Part shown: positions 35,584 through 45,076 of the stretch, piece after piece
How positions within the stretch are numbered: position 1 is the first letter of the stretch
Layout of the letters: each line of letters opens with the position of its first letter
From: Neorhodopirellula pilleata
Lineage (GTDB): Bacteria > Planctomycetota > Planctomycetia > Pirellulales > Pirellulaceae
NCBI RefSeq assembly: GCF_007859915.1
Contig: NZ_SJPM01000006.1
Span: 331,043-395,042 of the forward strand
Length of the DNA: 64,000 nt
Direction of reading: 5' to 3'
Notes under the pieces: generated by a model
Database searches by the model: none
Seen by the model: only the letters and a program-made list of their open reading frames with translations
Told to the model about the DNA's origin: nothing
Made by a program: the position numbers and the translations under genes

Positions 35584-37350
35584 CGAAAGCAATCGAGCTC
35601 TCAAGCGGTTTCCGTGGCCGTAGACCGGGTCATTGGTTTTGAGTCGCTCAATCGCCGCGTCGACGTTACCTTGGGCTTCTTCGGAACGGGCGGCATTGTA
35701 GATCGCCGAGTTCTCCCAGTACGAACGCTGTTCCTCGTCGAGAACCCGTTTGGCGAACCAATTGGTTGCCGTTTCATAGCGGCCATCGTCGTACTGAACC
35801 AGGGCAAGCCAATACGTCGCCGTTCGTTTGCCCAATCGCATGAAACCTTGGACCTGGGCGAGTTGCCGGTCGTATTCTTCGGGCTGCATCCCCAGTCCGC
35901 GACGGATGCCGTACTGTTTTTGCAACTCGACGTTGATCCGCAAGTCTTCGATTTCAAACTCGGGGGCACGCTGTTCCAAGTAGTGCGTCCGAGCGCCGTC
36001 TTGCCCTTCGGTCTCATCATCGGCGAACTGCCCATGCAAATGTCGCCAGCGTCCGTTGGCGAGATTGTTTCCCATCGATTCTTGGCTTTCGAGAACCGCG
36101 AACCGGGACCGATACCAAAACGAAAATAGCGGATCTCGTTCGGCCATCATGTCCATCGTCGCCGCGTAGACTTCCGCCAGCGTCGGGACCAACCATATCC
36201 GGACGCCCGCGATGCCCGGCACGTTATCGATTCGTTTGGCCCAATCAGCCGAATCAATCCATAACGTCATCCGGCGATCGCCCGTCAAGTTCGATTGCAA
36301 TGCCTTCATCCGGGGCGAGATCGTTTCGGCTCGGACGTTTAACAACGCAATGCTTTGCTGGATGTCGGTTCGCGAAAGTGGAAAATCGAAGAAGCCCGCC
36401 ACGTCCAAACGACGCATCACCGAGGCGTCTTTGCGGGCTTGTTCCAGGGTCGCTATGCCGACTTGTTCCGGCCCCGGAATGGGTAAACCGAGTTGGGGAT
36501 GAAAGAGGTAAATTTGATCTCCGATGAGTGCCCCGACCGACCATGGCGTGCGTTGGCCGGTGTCTTCGGATTGCGTCGCCAATACCGCCGTCGGGATTCC
36601 CGCTTGCATGCATAACTGCGTGAACACGCCGGCCCGTTGCTGCCAATCGCCGATTCCCCGCCACAACGTTTGATAATCCGTTTGACGATAACCGGGGCCT
36701 TGCATTTCCATGCCCAGGGGCAAATTCGGGCGGGGCATGTTGGGCGGGAAGCCACCGGTATCGGGCTCCAATGCGATGTTCCGAACGGTCCAATCGAACA
36801 ATCGCGTTGCCGTCTGCAAACGATCAACGTCCGCTTCGGATAGGTTGCCAGGCGGTGATTTCCGCATCTCGTTCAACCAATCGGTGAACAGGGGATCGTC
36901 GCGACCGGGAGCGTCGACCCAGCCGAGTAGGCGATTGAACAGATAAGCATCACGCAGCAACGGGACGTCGCTGGTCATGAACTCGGAACGATTGATCAAC
37001 TCGTCCAATTGCTCGGCGGGGATCACATCGGTCAACGTCGACGCGATCTCGGGCATCTTGCCGCCGCCGTCTGTTTTCGTCGCACCGTCGGCTTTGCCCG
37101 TCGTCTGCTCGTTTTCCCATTGATTGAGGTGGTAGGTGATCTGTTGCCTAGCCTTCTGTTCGTTCAGTCCGACGTACTGTTGCAACAGCGAAACGACTTC
37201 GCCCAAATGATCTTGGCGGGTGGCCTGTTGCAGGGCGATCTGCCGTTGGCTTTGAATGCGCCGCAAAGTGGTCGACTCATCACGACATCCCATACTCAAC
37301 GGCAACGAGATACCGAAAAGCACACTGAAGAGCCAAAACGGGGTCGTCAT
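35578..37350 (-). CDS. Lipoprotein with transglutaminase-like region and TPR tail
   Basis: About 590 residues. A lipoprotein signal peptide (MTTPFWLFSVLFGISLPLSMGC) supports the start at 37350; a longer frame from 37410 is possible. The middle part (RGIGDWQQRAGVFTQLCMQAGIPTAVLA) recalls a transglutaminase core, with Cys in QLCMQAG. The C-terminal 120 residues have a TPR-like character (ALVQYDDGRYETATNWF; AARSEEAQGNVDAAIERL). Exact function unknown. It is 70 bases downstream of kdsA on the same strand. Confidence 0.7.
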   Translation of the reverse strand: MTTPFWLFSVLFGISLPLSMGCRDESTTLRRIQSQRQIALQQATRQDHLGEVVSLLQQYVGLNEQKARQQITYHLNQWENEQTTGKADGATKTDGGGKMPEIASTLTDVIPAEQLDELINRSEFMTSDVPLLRDAYLFNRLLGWVDAPGRDDPLFTDWLNEMRKSPPGNLSEADVDRLQTATRLFDWTVRNIALEPDTGGFPPNMPRPNLPLGMEMQGPGYRQTDYQTLWRGIGDWQQRAGVFTQLCMQAGIPTAVLATQSEDTGQRTPWSVGALIGDQIYLFHPQLGLPIPGPEQVGIATLEQARKDASVMRRLDVAGFFDFPLSRTDIQQSIALLNVRAETISPRMKALQSNLTGDRRMTLWIDSADWAKRIDNVPGIAGVRIWLVPTLAEVYAATMDMMAERDPLFSFWYRSRFAVLESQESMGNNLANGRWRHLHGQFADDETEGQDGARTHYLEQRAPEFEIEDLRINVELQKQYGIRRGLGMQPEEYDRQLAQVQGFMRLGKRTATYWLALVQYDDGRYETATNWFAKRVLDEEQRSYWENSAIYNAARSEEAQGNVDAAIERLKTNDPVYGHGNRLRARLLSK

Positions 37351-37421
37351 CCCGACGGTCAAGCGGGCGAACCGTCGCCCTCGTGTAATTTCAACCAGCA
37401 CCAATCGCACCCAAATTTCGT

Positions 37422-38285
37422 TTAATCGTTGAGACTTTCGACCGTTTCACGCAGTCGCAACAGACGATCGATCATCGAAGCGAACCGGTCCAGTGGGATC
37501 ATATTGGCCCCGTCGCTCGGGGAGGTCGCCGGGTCGGGATGAGTTTCGAAGAACAACGCGTCACAACCGATCGCTACGGCGGCGCGGGCCAATGGTTCGA
37601 CCATTTCTCGATTTCCGCCCGTCGCACCGCCCAAACCGCCCGGCTGTTGGACGCTGTGGGTGGCGTCAAAGACGACCGGAACGCCCAATTGTCGCATCAA
37701 GGGGATCGATTGCATGTCATTGACTAGTCGCCCGTAGCCGAAAAAAGTCCCGCGTTCGCACACCATGACGTTGGACCGGCCCGGCCTCTTGGACGATTCC
37801 GGTTGGCTGCCTCGAACCTTGTCGACGACGTAACGCATGTCGCTCGGGGCCATGAACTGGCCCTTTTTCACGTTCACGGCTCGCCCGGTCGCCGATGCGG
37901 CGACGAGCAAGTCCGTTTGGCGGGCCAAGAAAGCCGGGATTTGGAGCAACTGACACACCTCGGCCACCGGTGCCGCTTGGTCGGGTAAATGAATGTCCGT
38001 CGTCACCGGCAGTCCGCTGTCCGCGGCAACGGCCTCGAGCAACCGCAATCCGGCTTCGATTCCGGGCCCACGTTTGGCCGCCAGACTGGTTCGGTTGGCT
38101 TTGTCGAACGACGCCTTGAACACGACCTGGATATCGGGCCGCTCGTTGATTTGGGCCAACGTTTCGCCGATCGCAAAAGCCAACTCACGAGTTTGCAAGA
38201 CGCAAGGCCCGGCGATCAAGAGCAGCGGTTGGCCCTCGCCGCACAAGTAATCACCCACGGCGACGGGAAGAATCGAAGTCGACAT
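37422..38285 (-). CDS. kdsA: 3-deoxy-8-phosphooctulonate synthase (KDO8P synthase)
   Basis: 287 residues from MSTSILP. Condenses arabinose 5-phosphate with phosphoenolpyruvate to make KDO8P for lipopolysaccharide. Motifs: LLIAGPCVLQT, VFKASFDKANRTS, VTTDIHLPDQ, MAPSDMRYVV, VVFDATHSVQQPGG and FFETHPDP. The Cys in AGPC matches the metal-dependent class (as in Aquifex), since the metal-free type has Asn there. Its presence supports an outer membrane with a KDO-bearing lipid. Confidence 0.94.
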   Translation of the reverse strand: MSTSILPVAVGDYLCGEGQPLLLIAGPCVLQTRELAFAIGETLAQINERPDIQVVFKASFDKANRTSLAAKRGPGIEAGLRLLEAVAADSGLPVTTDIHLPDQAAPVAEVCQLLQIPAFLARQTDLLVAASATGRAVNVKKGQFMAPSDMRYVVDKVRGSQPESSKRPGRSNVMVCERGTFFGYGRLVNDMQSIPLMRQLGVPVVFDATHSVQQPGGLGGATGGNREMVEPLARAAVAIGCDALFFETHPDPATSPSDGANMIPLDRFASMIDRLLRLRETVESLND

Positions 38286-38372
38286 AAAGTACCGTTGTTG
38301 GAAAAACATTCAGAAGAGAAAAACGGTCGAACAAAGCACCAAAACTCGATCGCATCGCCGGGCAATGTAGCC

Positions 38373-38777
38373 CTATCGCCGTCGCCGTCTCAAGATCCAA
38401 CGCAACGTGTCGATCAGCCGCCACTGCACAATCAGCAACGCGACGGGAAGACCGAACAGCAGGAACTGGCTGAGTTTCTCGTTTTGGATCCACTCCGCAC
38501 CGCCGGACGCGGCGACGGACAGCAACGCCATCACGATCGCGCCGTTGATGACCAAAAAACCACACGACAACACCGCCGCAAATGAGCTCACCAAGCACCC
38601 GCCGGCGATGTCGGTAATCTCGATCCGCTGTGCACCGATCGACTCGTCCGAACCGACGTGATCGCCCGCAATGCCACCACCCGTGTCCGTGGTGAGCGAT
38701 AAATGCTTTTGAAGGGGCTGCGTGCGGGTCGCTTCGGACAAAGGGGCATCCGCGGAGGGGATCGGATTTCGGGTCAT
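38373..38777 (-). CDS. Small two-helix membrane protein
   Basis: 134 residues. A hydrophilic Ser/Thr/Asp-rich N-terminus of 50 residues is followed by two membrane helices (LVSSFAAVLSCGFLVINGAIVMALLSV and FLLFGLPVALLIVQW) and an Arg-rich end (RWILRRRRR). No family is recognised. It is divergent from the histidine kinase gene and upstream of kdsA on the same strand. Confidence 0.6.
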   Translation of the reverse strand: MTRNPIPSADAPLSEATRTQPLQKHLSLTTDTGGGIAGDHVGSDESIGAQRIEITDIAGGCLVSSFAAVLSCGFLVINGAIVMALLSVAASGGAEWIQNEKLSQFLLFGLPVALLIVQWRLIDTLRWILRRRRR

Positions 38778-38865
38778 GGGTTCTCAGTCATCACACAATC
38801 TTCCGACGTTCCTAACAGAAGTCCCGCCTCATCCCGTTCGTAATTCGCTGCGGGGGGGATATACT

Positions 38866-40290
38866 ATGGGATTGGAGTGCCTACAGCCTATCTCAAATCC
38901 TCCGGCTTCGTCGATGCCCGACCTTTCAACCGTTACCACTGGAACCGGTCCGAACTCCCCCGGTTCCCGATCGCTTTCCCGGTGGAACCTCATCGCCGCT
39001 GGTGTGTTTTTGTTGGCCTTGCCGCTGATGGGAGCCCCGGCATGGTTGGTCGCGATCGTGGCGGTTGCGGCGATCGTGCTAATGGCTCGTCGGTACAACG
39101 ACCAACGTGAAGACCTGATCGATCAAATCCACCAAACCCAAGGCGAATCGAAACGTGAAGTCGCTCTGTGGCGGGCCGATTTGAAAAGCCTCGAGTCCCA
39201 ATCTCGCCTGGGCGCGTCCGCCCTGTTGCAGTTGATCGATGGCGTCGTCGTGCTGTCGACCGATTTGTCGATCCTGTTGATCAATCCGTCGGCGATCAAT
39301 TTGTTGGGAATGAAGGCAAAGGAGTCTTTGCCCGGTCGCCGTTTCGATGAGATGGTTCGCAACCCGCCGATGGTCAAACTGATCCGAGCCGCAATCAACG
39401 AACGTCATGCACAAGAAAGCGTGATCGAATTCCAATTCGGTAAGATCGTGCGACCGCTGCGGGTTCGTGCCGACGTGATCAACGATGAGGATTCCTTTAA
39501 GGTCCAATTGTCACTTCGTGATGAAACCGAAGCCCGACAAATCGAGGGAATGCGGCGTGAGTTTGTGGCGAACGTCTCGCATGAACTGAAGACACCCTTG
39601 GCCGCAATTAAAGGCTATGCCGAAACCGTCGAACTCGCCGCCGCCGATGACCCTGACATGGCGATTCATTTCATGAACCAAATCGTCACCCAGTGTCACC
39701 GTCTCGAACGCCTTATTAGCGACATGATGCAGCTCGCCCGCGCACAATCGGGCAAGGCATTGATGAAATTGTCCAGCGTCCCGATGCGTGACATTGTCGC
39801 CGAGTCGGTCCGTACGTATGAGCCGGTGGCCATCGCAAGCGGTTTGACGTTGACGTGGCACGAGATCGATGGCCCCGCCAAGGTGCTCGCCGATCCTGAA
39901 GCCGCCCTGACGATTTGCAACAACCTAATCGGCAACGCCATCCGCTACACGCCACGCGGCGGACGGATCGACGTGTCCTTGCAACCGGGGCACGGACACT
40001 GGACTCTGATCGTGCAAGACACCGGGGTGGGTATCCCCGAACAAGACCAAACGAAAATTTTTGAACGCTTTTACCGGGCTTCACGCAACGCCGAAATGAC
40101 GAACTCCAGCACCGGGTTGGGGCTGGCGATCGTGAAGAACTTGACCGCGTCGCTCGATGGACACGTCAGCGTTCAAAGTGCCCCGGGCAAAGGTTCGACC
40201 TTTCGCGTCGAGCTTCCTGCCGTCGAGTTCAAGGCCCGGCCGTTGCCGATCGTTGAGACCGCCACGTCACCGGTTCAGGTCAACGTTTAA
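38866..40290 (+). CDS. PhoR-like sensor histidine kinase
   Basis: 474 residues from ATG 38866, which has a purine-rich GGGGGGA site just before it; the Met at 38914 is also possible. Two close membrane helices at about 35-70 precede a PAS-like domain (LLQLIDGVVVLSTDLSILLINPSAINLLGM). HisKA has the phospho-acceptor His in FVANVSHELKTPLAAIKGY. The ATPase has NLIGNAIRYTP (N-box), DTGVGIPEQDQTKIFERFYR and GTGLGLAIVKN-like GLGLAIV. No response regulator gene is adjacent. It may respond to phosphate, judging only by its similarity to PhoR. Confidence 0.88.
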   Translation: MGLECLQPISNPPASSMPDLSTVTTGTGPNSPGSRSLSRWNLIAAGVFLLALPLMGAPAWLVAIVAVAAIVLMARRYNDQREDLIDQIHQTQGESKREVALWRADLKSLESQSRLGASALLQLIDGVVVLSTDLSILLINPSAINLLGMKAKESLPGRRFDEMVRNPPMVKLIRAAINERHAQESVIEFQFGKIVRPLRVRADVINDEDSFKVQLSLRDETEARQIEGMRREFVANVSHELKTPLAAIKGYAETVELAAADDPDMAIHFMNQIVTQCHRLERLISDMMQLARAQSGKALMKLSSVPMRDIVAESVRTYEPVAIASGLTLTWHEIDGPAKVLADPEAALTICNNLIGNAIRYTPRGGRIDVSLQPGHGHWTLIVQDTGVGIPEQDQTKIFERFYRASRNAEMTNSSTGLGLAIVKNLTASLDGHVSVQSAPGKGSTFRVELPAVEFKARPLPIVETATSPVQVNV

Positions 40291-40325
40291 AATCCCATCT
40301 TCACTCCAGACTCGCGTTCTCGGCA

Positions 40326-41399
40326 TTGCATCCTAAGATTTATTCGGCGAATCCATCCGCCATCGCCCGCGCCGCTGAGGCGTTGTTAAGCGGAGAATTG
40401 GTCGGGCTTCCCACCGAAACCGTCTACGGCTTGGCCGCTCGCGGCGACGATGCACGGGCGGTTGAAAGCATCTTTGTCGCCAAAGGCCGTCCGCGACAGA
40501 ACCCGTTGATCTTGCACGTCGCCCACCCGGACGACGCACGCCGTCTTTTGGCAGACGATCTTTCGGCGATTCAATCGAGGCGGCTGCTATGTTTGCAGGC
40601 CTTCTGGCCGGGGCCGTTGACGTTGATTGCGCCCAAACATCCTGCGGTGTTGGACGCCGTGACCGCCGGCGGCGACACCGTCGCGGTTCGCGTTCCCGAT
40701 CATCCGATCGCTCTGGCCGTCTTGCGGGAAATGGATCGGCAAAACGGCGGTCCCGTTCCTCTCGCCGCCCCGAGCGCCAACGTGTCCAATTATGTCAGCC
40801 CCACCACAGCCGAACACGTCGCCGACGGTCTCGGCGAACACGTCGCGATGATCCTCGATGGCGGCGACTGTCTCGTCGGAATCGAATCCACGATCGTGTA
40901 TTTGGGAACCGATGAATTAGCTCCGCGAATCCTCCGGAGCGGTCGAATCAGCGAACTTGATCTTGTCGCACGTCTCGACGAACCTCTGGCAGCTCATCTC
41001 GAACCGCAACCACATCCTGCGCCGGAGAGATACGAAGAACCCATGATCGCTGCTCCAGGACAGTTCGCCAAACATTATTCGCCGCGTGCCGAAGTCATTC
41101 TATTACCAGCGCACGGGGGAAATGCCACGGGCCCCGTTCCGCATCACGATCCCACGACACTGCGAATCGGTTTTCATTCGATGGCAGATTCCGATGCCGC
41201 TGGCGTACCCTGTTCCGACGACCGAGTTTGGACGTTCGCCCCCGACGGTCGACTCGAAACCGCCGCTTCGAATCTTTATCGTGTCCTGCGATTGGCCGAT
41301 CAACAGCATTTTCAGCGGATCGAAATCGTCGGCTGCGGCGAAGAGGGGATCGGTGTTGCCATCATGGACCGGCTCCGCCGCGCAGCCGGTCGCGACTAG
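40326..41399 (+). CDS. sua5: L-threonylcarbamoyladenylate synthase (Sua5 type)
   Basis: 357 residues. Makes threonylcarbamoyl-AMP for t6A37 in tRNAs. The N-terminal YrdC domain has LPTETVYGLAARGDD, KGRPRQNPL, FWPGPLTLI and VAVRVPDHP. The Sua5 extension domain follows after about residue 230 (YSPRAEVILLP). Start TTG at 40326, 35 bases after the kinase stop, so possibly in the same operon. No ATG is available near the domain start. Confidence 0.92.
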   Translation: MHPKIYSANPSAIARAAEALLSGELVGLPTETVYGLAARGDDARAVESIFVAKGRPRQNPLILHVAHPDDARRLLADDLSAIQSRRLLCLQAFWPGPLTLIAPKHPAVLDAVTAGGDTVAVRVPDHPIALAVLREMDRQNGGPVPLAAPSANVSNYVSPTTAEHVADGLGEHVAMILDGGDCLVGIESTIVYLGTDELAPRILRSGRISELDLVARLDEPLAAHLEPQPHPAPERYEEPMIAAPGQFAKHYSPRAEVILLPAHGGNATGPVPHHDPTTLRIGFHSMADSDAAGVPCSDDRVWTFAPDGRLETAASNLYRVLRLADQQHFQRIEIVGCGEEGIGVAIMDRLRRAAGRD

Positions 41400-41523
41400 A
41401 AAAAGAAATTTTCGAATTGGCTTCCGCGTTCATCTTCGGTTCAGGTTGACCTGCAACAATCGTTGGGATGCTGACAGCGGTCAGCTATTGCAGCCTTTTC
41501 CCACACCAAACCGAACCTTTGCC

Positions 41524-42378
41524 ATGAATAAGCTAGTCATCGCCGCCGTGATCGCGATCGGTTTTTGTTCGATCACCGCTTACGCCGTTCACCAGGACCG
41601 CCGAGGACCACATCGCGACGGACCACATCGCGACGGACCACATCGCGACGGACCACGTCACGAAGGGCCGCGTCATGAAGGGCCGCGTCACGAAGGGCCG
41701 CGTCACGGTGGCCCCGGTTGCGGCGGGCCGAAAGGTCACTGCCATGCTCGGCCAGAACGGCCGCATGAGGACCGCCCGCATGAGGACCGGTTGCTTGGGG
41801 ATCGGCATGATGAGCGGACTGAAACGCCTCGACATTCACCGCCAACTGAGACGGAGCCGGAATTGAATCAGATCGAACTGAATGAGGGTGACGTCTCGAT
41901 CCGTAGCGGACATCGCACCGATCCCGGCGATGGAGGACGACCGGTCGCACTGATTGCGGCCGCTTTGGAAGTCGACGAACAGGTTTTTCGAGACGCATTC
42001 TCGAGAGTACAGCCGGCTGAAGGTGGACCGCCGAGTTCGTTTCGGGCTCGCGTGAATAAAAAGGTCTTGATGGATGCTCTTTCACCTCACGGCGTCACCA
42101 ACGATCGACTCGATGAAGTTTCCGACTATTATCGCTATCGGCCCGAGTCGGGTGAGTTATGGACACATCGTCAAGCGGAGATTCAAGCGGTCATTGAGGA
42201 CGGACAGTTGATCGGTTTAACGCTGGTCGACGGCGGGGCCGGTTACACCTGCCCACCTGAGGTGAGCGTGATTGGGTTTGAACAAGTGCAGATCGAATCG
42301 GAGATCGAGTTCACCGCCGACCTGTCGACCAATGGCCGGATCAAGTCGGTCCGGCTTGCCGAATTACCTCAAATATAA
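41524..42378 (+). CDS. Exported protein with His/Arg/Gly/Pro tandem repeats
   Basis: 284 residues. A signal peptide (MNKLVIAAVIAIGFCSITAYA) is followed at about residues 25-80 by tandem repeats: GPHRD three times, then GPRHE three times, and GPGCGGPKGHCHARPERP. The DNA repeats have a 15-base period. The His and Cys residues suggest metal binding, but this is inference. From about 105 a globular part with unknown fold follows (VALIAAALEVDEQVFRDAF; GYTCPPEVSVIG). Start at ATG 41524 is preferred although the frame is open further upstream. It ends 11 bases before a response-regulator gene. Confidence 0.8.
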   Translation: MNKLVIAAVIAIGFCSITAYAVHQDRRGPHRDGPHRDGPHRDGPRHEGPRHEGPRHEGPRHGGPGCGGPKGHCHARPERPHEDRPHEDRLLGDRHDERTETPRHSPPTETEPELNQIELNEGDVSIRSGHRTDPGDGGRPVALIAAALEVDEQVFRDAFSRVQPAEGGPPSSFRARVNKKVLMDALSPHGVTNDRLDEVSDYYRYRPESGELWTHRQAEIQAVIEDGQLIGLTLVDGGAGYTCPPEVSVIGFEQVQIESEIEFTADLSTNGRIKSVRLAELPQI

Positions 42379-42389
42379 ATGGGATAACG

Positions 42390-43043
42390 ATGCGGGTGCT
42401 CGTCGTCGAAGATGATCCGGATTTGCGTTCGGGCTTGGTCTCCGCGCTGCGCGAGGAAGGCTATGCGGTCGACCAAGCTAGCGACGGATCGGATGGCTTC
42501 GCCCAAGCACGTGCGTGGGACTATGATGCGATTGTCTTGGACCGGATGTTACCCAAACTGTCCGGATTGGATCTACTGCGGCAACTCCGTCAATCTTCCG
42601 CCGTTCCGGTCTTACTCTTGACCGCTTGCGATACGGTGGAAGACCGCGTCACGGGGTTGGATGGTGGCGCTGACGATTACTTGGTCAAGCCGTTTGATCT
42701 ATCCGAGTTGTTTGCCCGATTGCGCGCGATCATTCGGCGTCGTCACGAGGTGACCAGTACATCCGTTTGGTTCGGAAATGTGGAAATCAATTTCGCCTCA
42801 CGCACGGTTGAAAAAGATGGCTGTGAAATCGAATTGACCGCTCGTGAGTACGCGCTTGTTGAGATCTTTGCGATGAGACGCGGTCAACTGGTGACCCGCA
42901 CCTACCTGTACGACCATCTCTTTGACGATTGCCACGATTCGATGTCGAATTTGGTCGACGTCTATGTCTCACGGGTCCGGGCCAAACTGGGACGTGACTT
43001 CGTGCGGACTCGCCGTGGAGAGGGTTATCTTGTTTCCAACTAA
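42390..43043 (+). CDS. OmpR-family response regulator
   Basis: 217 residues. Receiver domain: VVEDDPDLRSG with acidic pocket, LDRMLPKLSG with the phospho-acceptor Asp, and LVKPFD. A winged-helix DNA-binding domain follows (LTAREYALVEIFAMRRGQLVTR; VDVYVSRVRAKLG; RRGEGYLV). It is closest in look to the CusR/QseB group. It overlaps the sensor kinase gene and follows the His-rich gene by 11 bases. Confidence 0.93.
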   Translation: MRVLVVEDDPDLRSGLVSALREEGYAVDQASDGSDGFAQARAWDYDAIVLDRMLPKLSGLDLLRQLRQSSAVPVLLLTACDTVEDRVTGLDGGADDYLVKPFDLSELFARLRAIIRRRHEVTSTSVWFGNVEINFASRTVEKDGCEIELTAREYALVEIFAMRRGQLVTRTYLYDHLFDDCHDSMSNLVDVYVSRVRAKLGRDFVRTRRGEGYLVSN

Positions 43044-44442
43044 ATCACTTCGGTGGCGGATTCAGATCTGGCACGCGATCGCGCTGACTTGCGTTATCGC
43101 CGGATTCGCCGTGTTGACGTTCTTGGATCAACGGCAACATCGAATTCGCGAGACCGATCAAGAACTCTCCGCTGCGGCCGAGTTGTTGGCGGTTCAGATC
43201 GAAAGCAGTTCGGATGCGGACTCCACCGGAGATCAGCTTGACCAACCCCGGTGGGACTCGTTGTCGTTGCCGGAAACCTTCGAATTCCGCCGAATTCGTC
43301 ATCGTTTTGAAAAACCGTATCTGATCGTTTGGTCCCCCGACGGCCAACAGGAAGCGAACACGACGAGCGACTTTGAGCGAAAACCTCGCACCGCGAACAT
43401 CCTTCCCGCCGCAGCCGACGACACGATCCAATTTCGTGGACAAGACGGATGGAGGGAAGCTTACACCCGAACCGATAATGGTTTTATCGTGTTAGTCGGG
43501 CGATGGATCGTGAAAGATTTCGAGGCATTGAACCGGCTCGCCATGGTGCTCACGGCCATCGGACTGGCGTTGCTTGCGATCGGATTGTTCGGCGGATGGC
43601 TGATCGCAGGCCGAGCGGTCCAACAACTTCAAGCGATGGCAGAGGTCGCTAGCCGCATTTCAGCAAAGGATCTTTCCCAGCGAATTCAATCCGACCACCT
43701 TGATCAGGAGTTGGCCGGCTTGGCGATTACGTTGAACCAGACTTTCGAGCGTTTGGAAAATGCCTTCGAGCGTCAGTCTCAGTTCACCGCCGATGCTTCG
43801 CATGAGCTACGCACTCCTCTGGCCGTTTTGCGAATGCACCAACAAATGGCGCTCTCGAAACCGCGTGACCCGGCGGAATACCGCGACGCGTTGCGGGTTT
43901 GTCAACGCGCGACCGATCGAATGACATCATTGGTCGAGTCACTCTTGGTATTGGCGAGGGAAGACCAATCCAAAACGAATGCTGCCGACCTAGTCGACTT
44001 GAGCGAAATAGTGCAAGAAACCATCGATCGATTAAGGCCACTGGCAAGTGCTCGCGGATCTCACGTGTACATGAACTCAAAGGAAGTCTCCGTCGTGCGC
44101 GGTGATCCCGATCGACTCACACGCGTCGTTGAGAACCTACTGACCAATGCGATCTCGCACGGCGGGGGAAGCGATATCGAAGTTGACGTCGAGAAGTCCG
44201 AAAACACGGTGCAGTTGATGGTTACCGACCGAGGTCCAGGAATCCCTCTCGAAGATCGGCCAAAAATCTTTGACCGGTTTTACCGAGGCGATCAAGCCCG
44301 CGATAGAGAGCAAGGAAAGGGCAATGGCTTGGGGCTCGCGATTTGCCGAACGATCGTCGAGAGCCACGGCGGGACGATCCATTTGGAAAGTCCGTCTGGA
44401 CAAGGCTGTCGATTCGTCGTGTCGCTGCCGACCGGTGAGTGA
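43030..44442 (+). CDS. Sensor histidine kinase paired with the OmpR-type regulator
   Basis: 470 residues from a TTG start at 43030, preceded at seven bases by GGAGAGG and overlapping the regulator gene by 14 bases; GTG at 43015 is possible. Membrane helices at about 10-30 and 180-200 enclose a periplasmic sensor domain of 150 residues. A HAMP domain follows, then HisKA with DASHELRTPLAVLRM, N-box NLLTNAISHGG, DRGPGIPLEDRPKIFDRFYRGD and GNGLGLAICRTI. This is the CusS/QseC-like class. The neighbouring His-rich protein may be a target. Confidence 0.92.
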   Translation: MFPTKSLRWRIQIWHAIALTCVIAGFAVLTFLDQRQHRIRETDQELSAAAELLAVQIESSSDADSTGDQLDQPRWDSLSLPETFEFRRIRHRFEKPYLIVWSPDGQQEANTTSDFERKPRTANILPAAADDTIQFRGQDGWREAYTRTDNGFIVLVGRWIVKDFEALNRLAMVLTAIGLALLAIGLFGGWLIAGRAVQQLQAMAEVASRISAKDLSQRIQSDHLDQELAGLAITLNQTFERLENAFERQSQFTADASHELRTPLAVLRMHQQMALSKPRDPAEYRDALRVCQRATDRMTSLVESLLVLAREDQSKTNAADLVDLSEIVQETIDRLRPLASARGSHVYMNSKEVSVVRGDPDRLTRVVENLLTNAISHGGGSDIEVDVEKSENTVQLMVTDRGPGIPLEDRPKIFDRFYRGDQARDREQGKGNGLGLAICRTIVESHGGTIHLESPSGQGCRFVVSLPTGE

Positions 44443-44463
44443 GGGACCGGATTGTTTGCCTTT

Positions 44464-45054
44464 CTAACCACGTAACCGCTGCTCCGCGATGATCGCATCG
44501 GCGACAAGGACCAGTTTTTGATTTTCGTCCATCGCCCGTTTACGCAGCGTCCGATAGGCTTCGTCTTCGCCAATGCCTTGTTGTCGCATTAAGATCGCTT
44601 TGGCTTGGTCGATGCGTTTGCGGCCATTGAGTTCACGGCGATAGCCGTCCGCTTCGACTCGCACCTTGCGATACGCTTCGAACGTCGCCATCGCCAACGA
44701 GATCGCCGGTTGGATGCTGCCGCGATCGACTCCGTCGACCATGTATGCACAGACTCCCGACTGAACCGCCGCGTGGACGGTCTGTGCGTTTTGGTCTTGG
44801 GCGAACATCAATACGGGCGTCGGTTGACGATCGCGAATCCGCCGCACCTGCTCAAGCGTATCCCGGTTCGGGCTGTCCAGTTCGATCAGCACCACGTCCG
44901 GTTGAATCCGCGTGACCAATTCAAACACGTCGTGAAGCCCCGAGGTCGAGAAGACGTTCAGGTAGCCGTTGTCCCGGAGAATTTTCTCCAGGATTTCGCG
45001 GCGGCGGGTCGATTGGTCGACCAACATCAACTTGAGCGTCGCGGGTGATTCCAC
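44464..45054 (-). CDS. ANTAR-domain response regulator (NasT-like)
   Basis: 196 residues. A receiver-like domain (LMLVDQSTRRREILEKIL; DVVLIELDSPNRDTLEQV) is followed by an ANTAR RNA-binding domain at about 130-190 (RKRIDQAKAILMRQQGIGEDEAYRTLRKRAM). ANTAR proteins bind double hairpins in leader RNA and prevent termination. It starts with GTG 22 bases after the cyanase stop and is the last gene of the transport operon, so it probably controls this operon at the leader. Confidence 0.88.
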   Translation of the reverse strand: MESPATLKLMLVDQSTRRREILEKILRDNGYLNVFSTSGLHDVFELVTRIQPDVVLIELDSPNRDTLEQVRRIRDRQPTPVLMFAQDQNAQTVHAAVQSGVCAYMVDGVDRGSIQPAISLAMATFEAYRKVRVEADGYRRELNGRKRIDQAKAILMRQQGIGEDEAYRTLRKRAMDENQKLVLVADAIIAEQRLRG

Positions 45055-45076
45055 GGCAAAAACCCAGTACCAGGCT

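Noticed and set aside
41573..42085. 170-residue minus-strand frame opposite the His-rich gene
   Set aside because: It mirrors the tandem repeat; the plus-strand frame has a signal peptide and the operon context.
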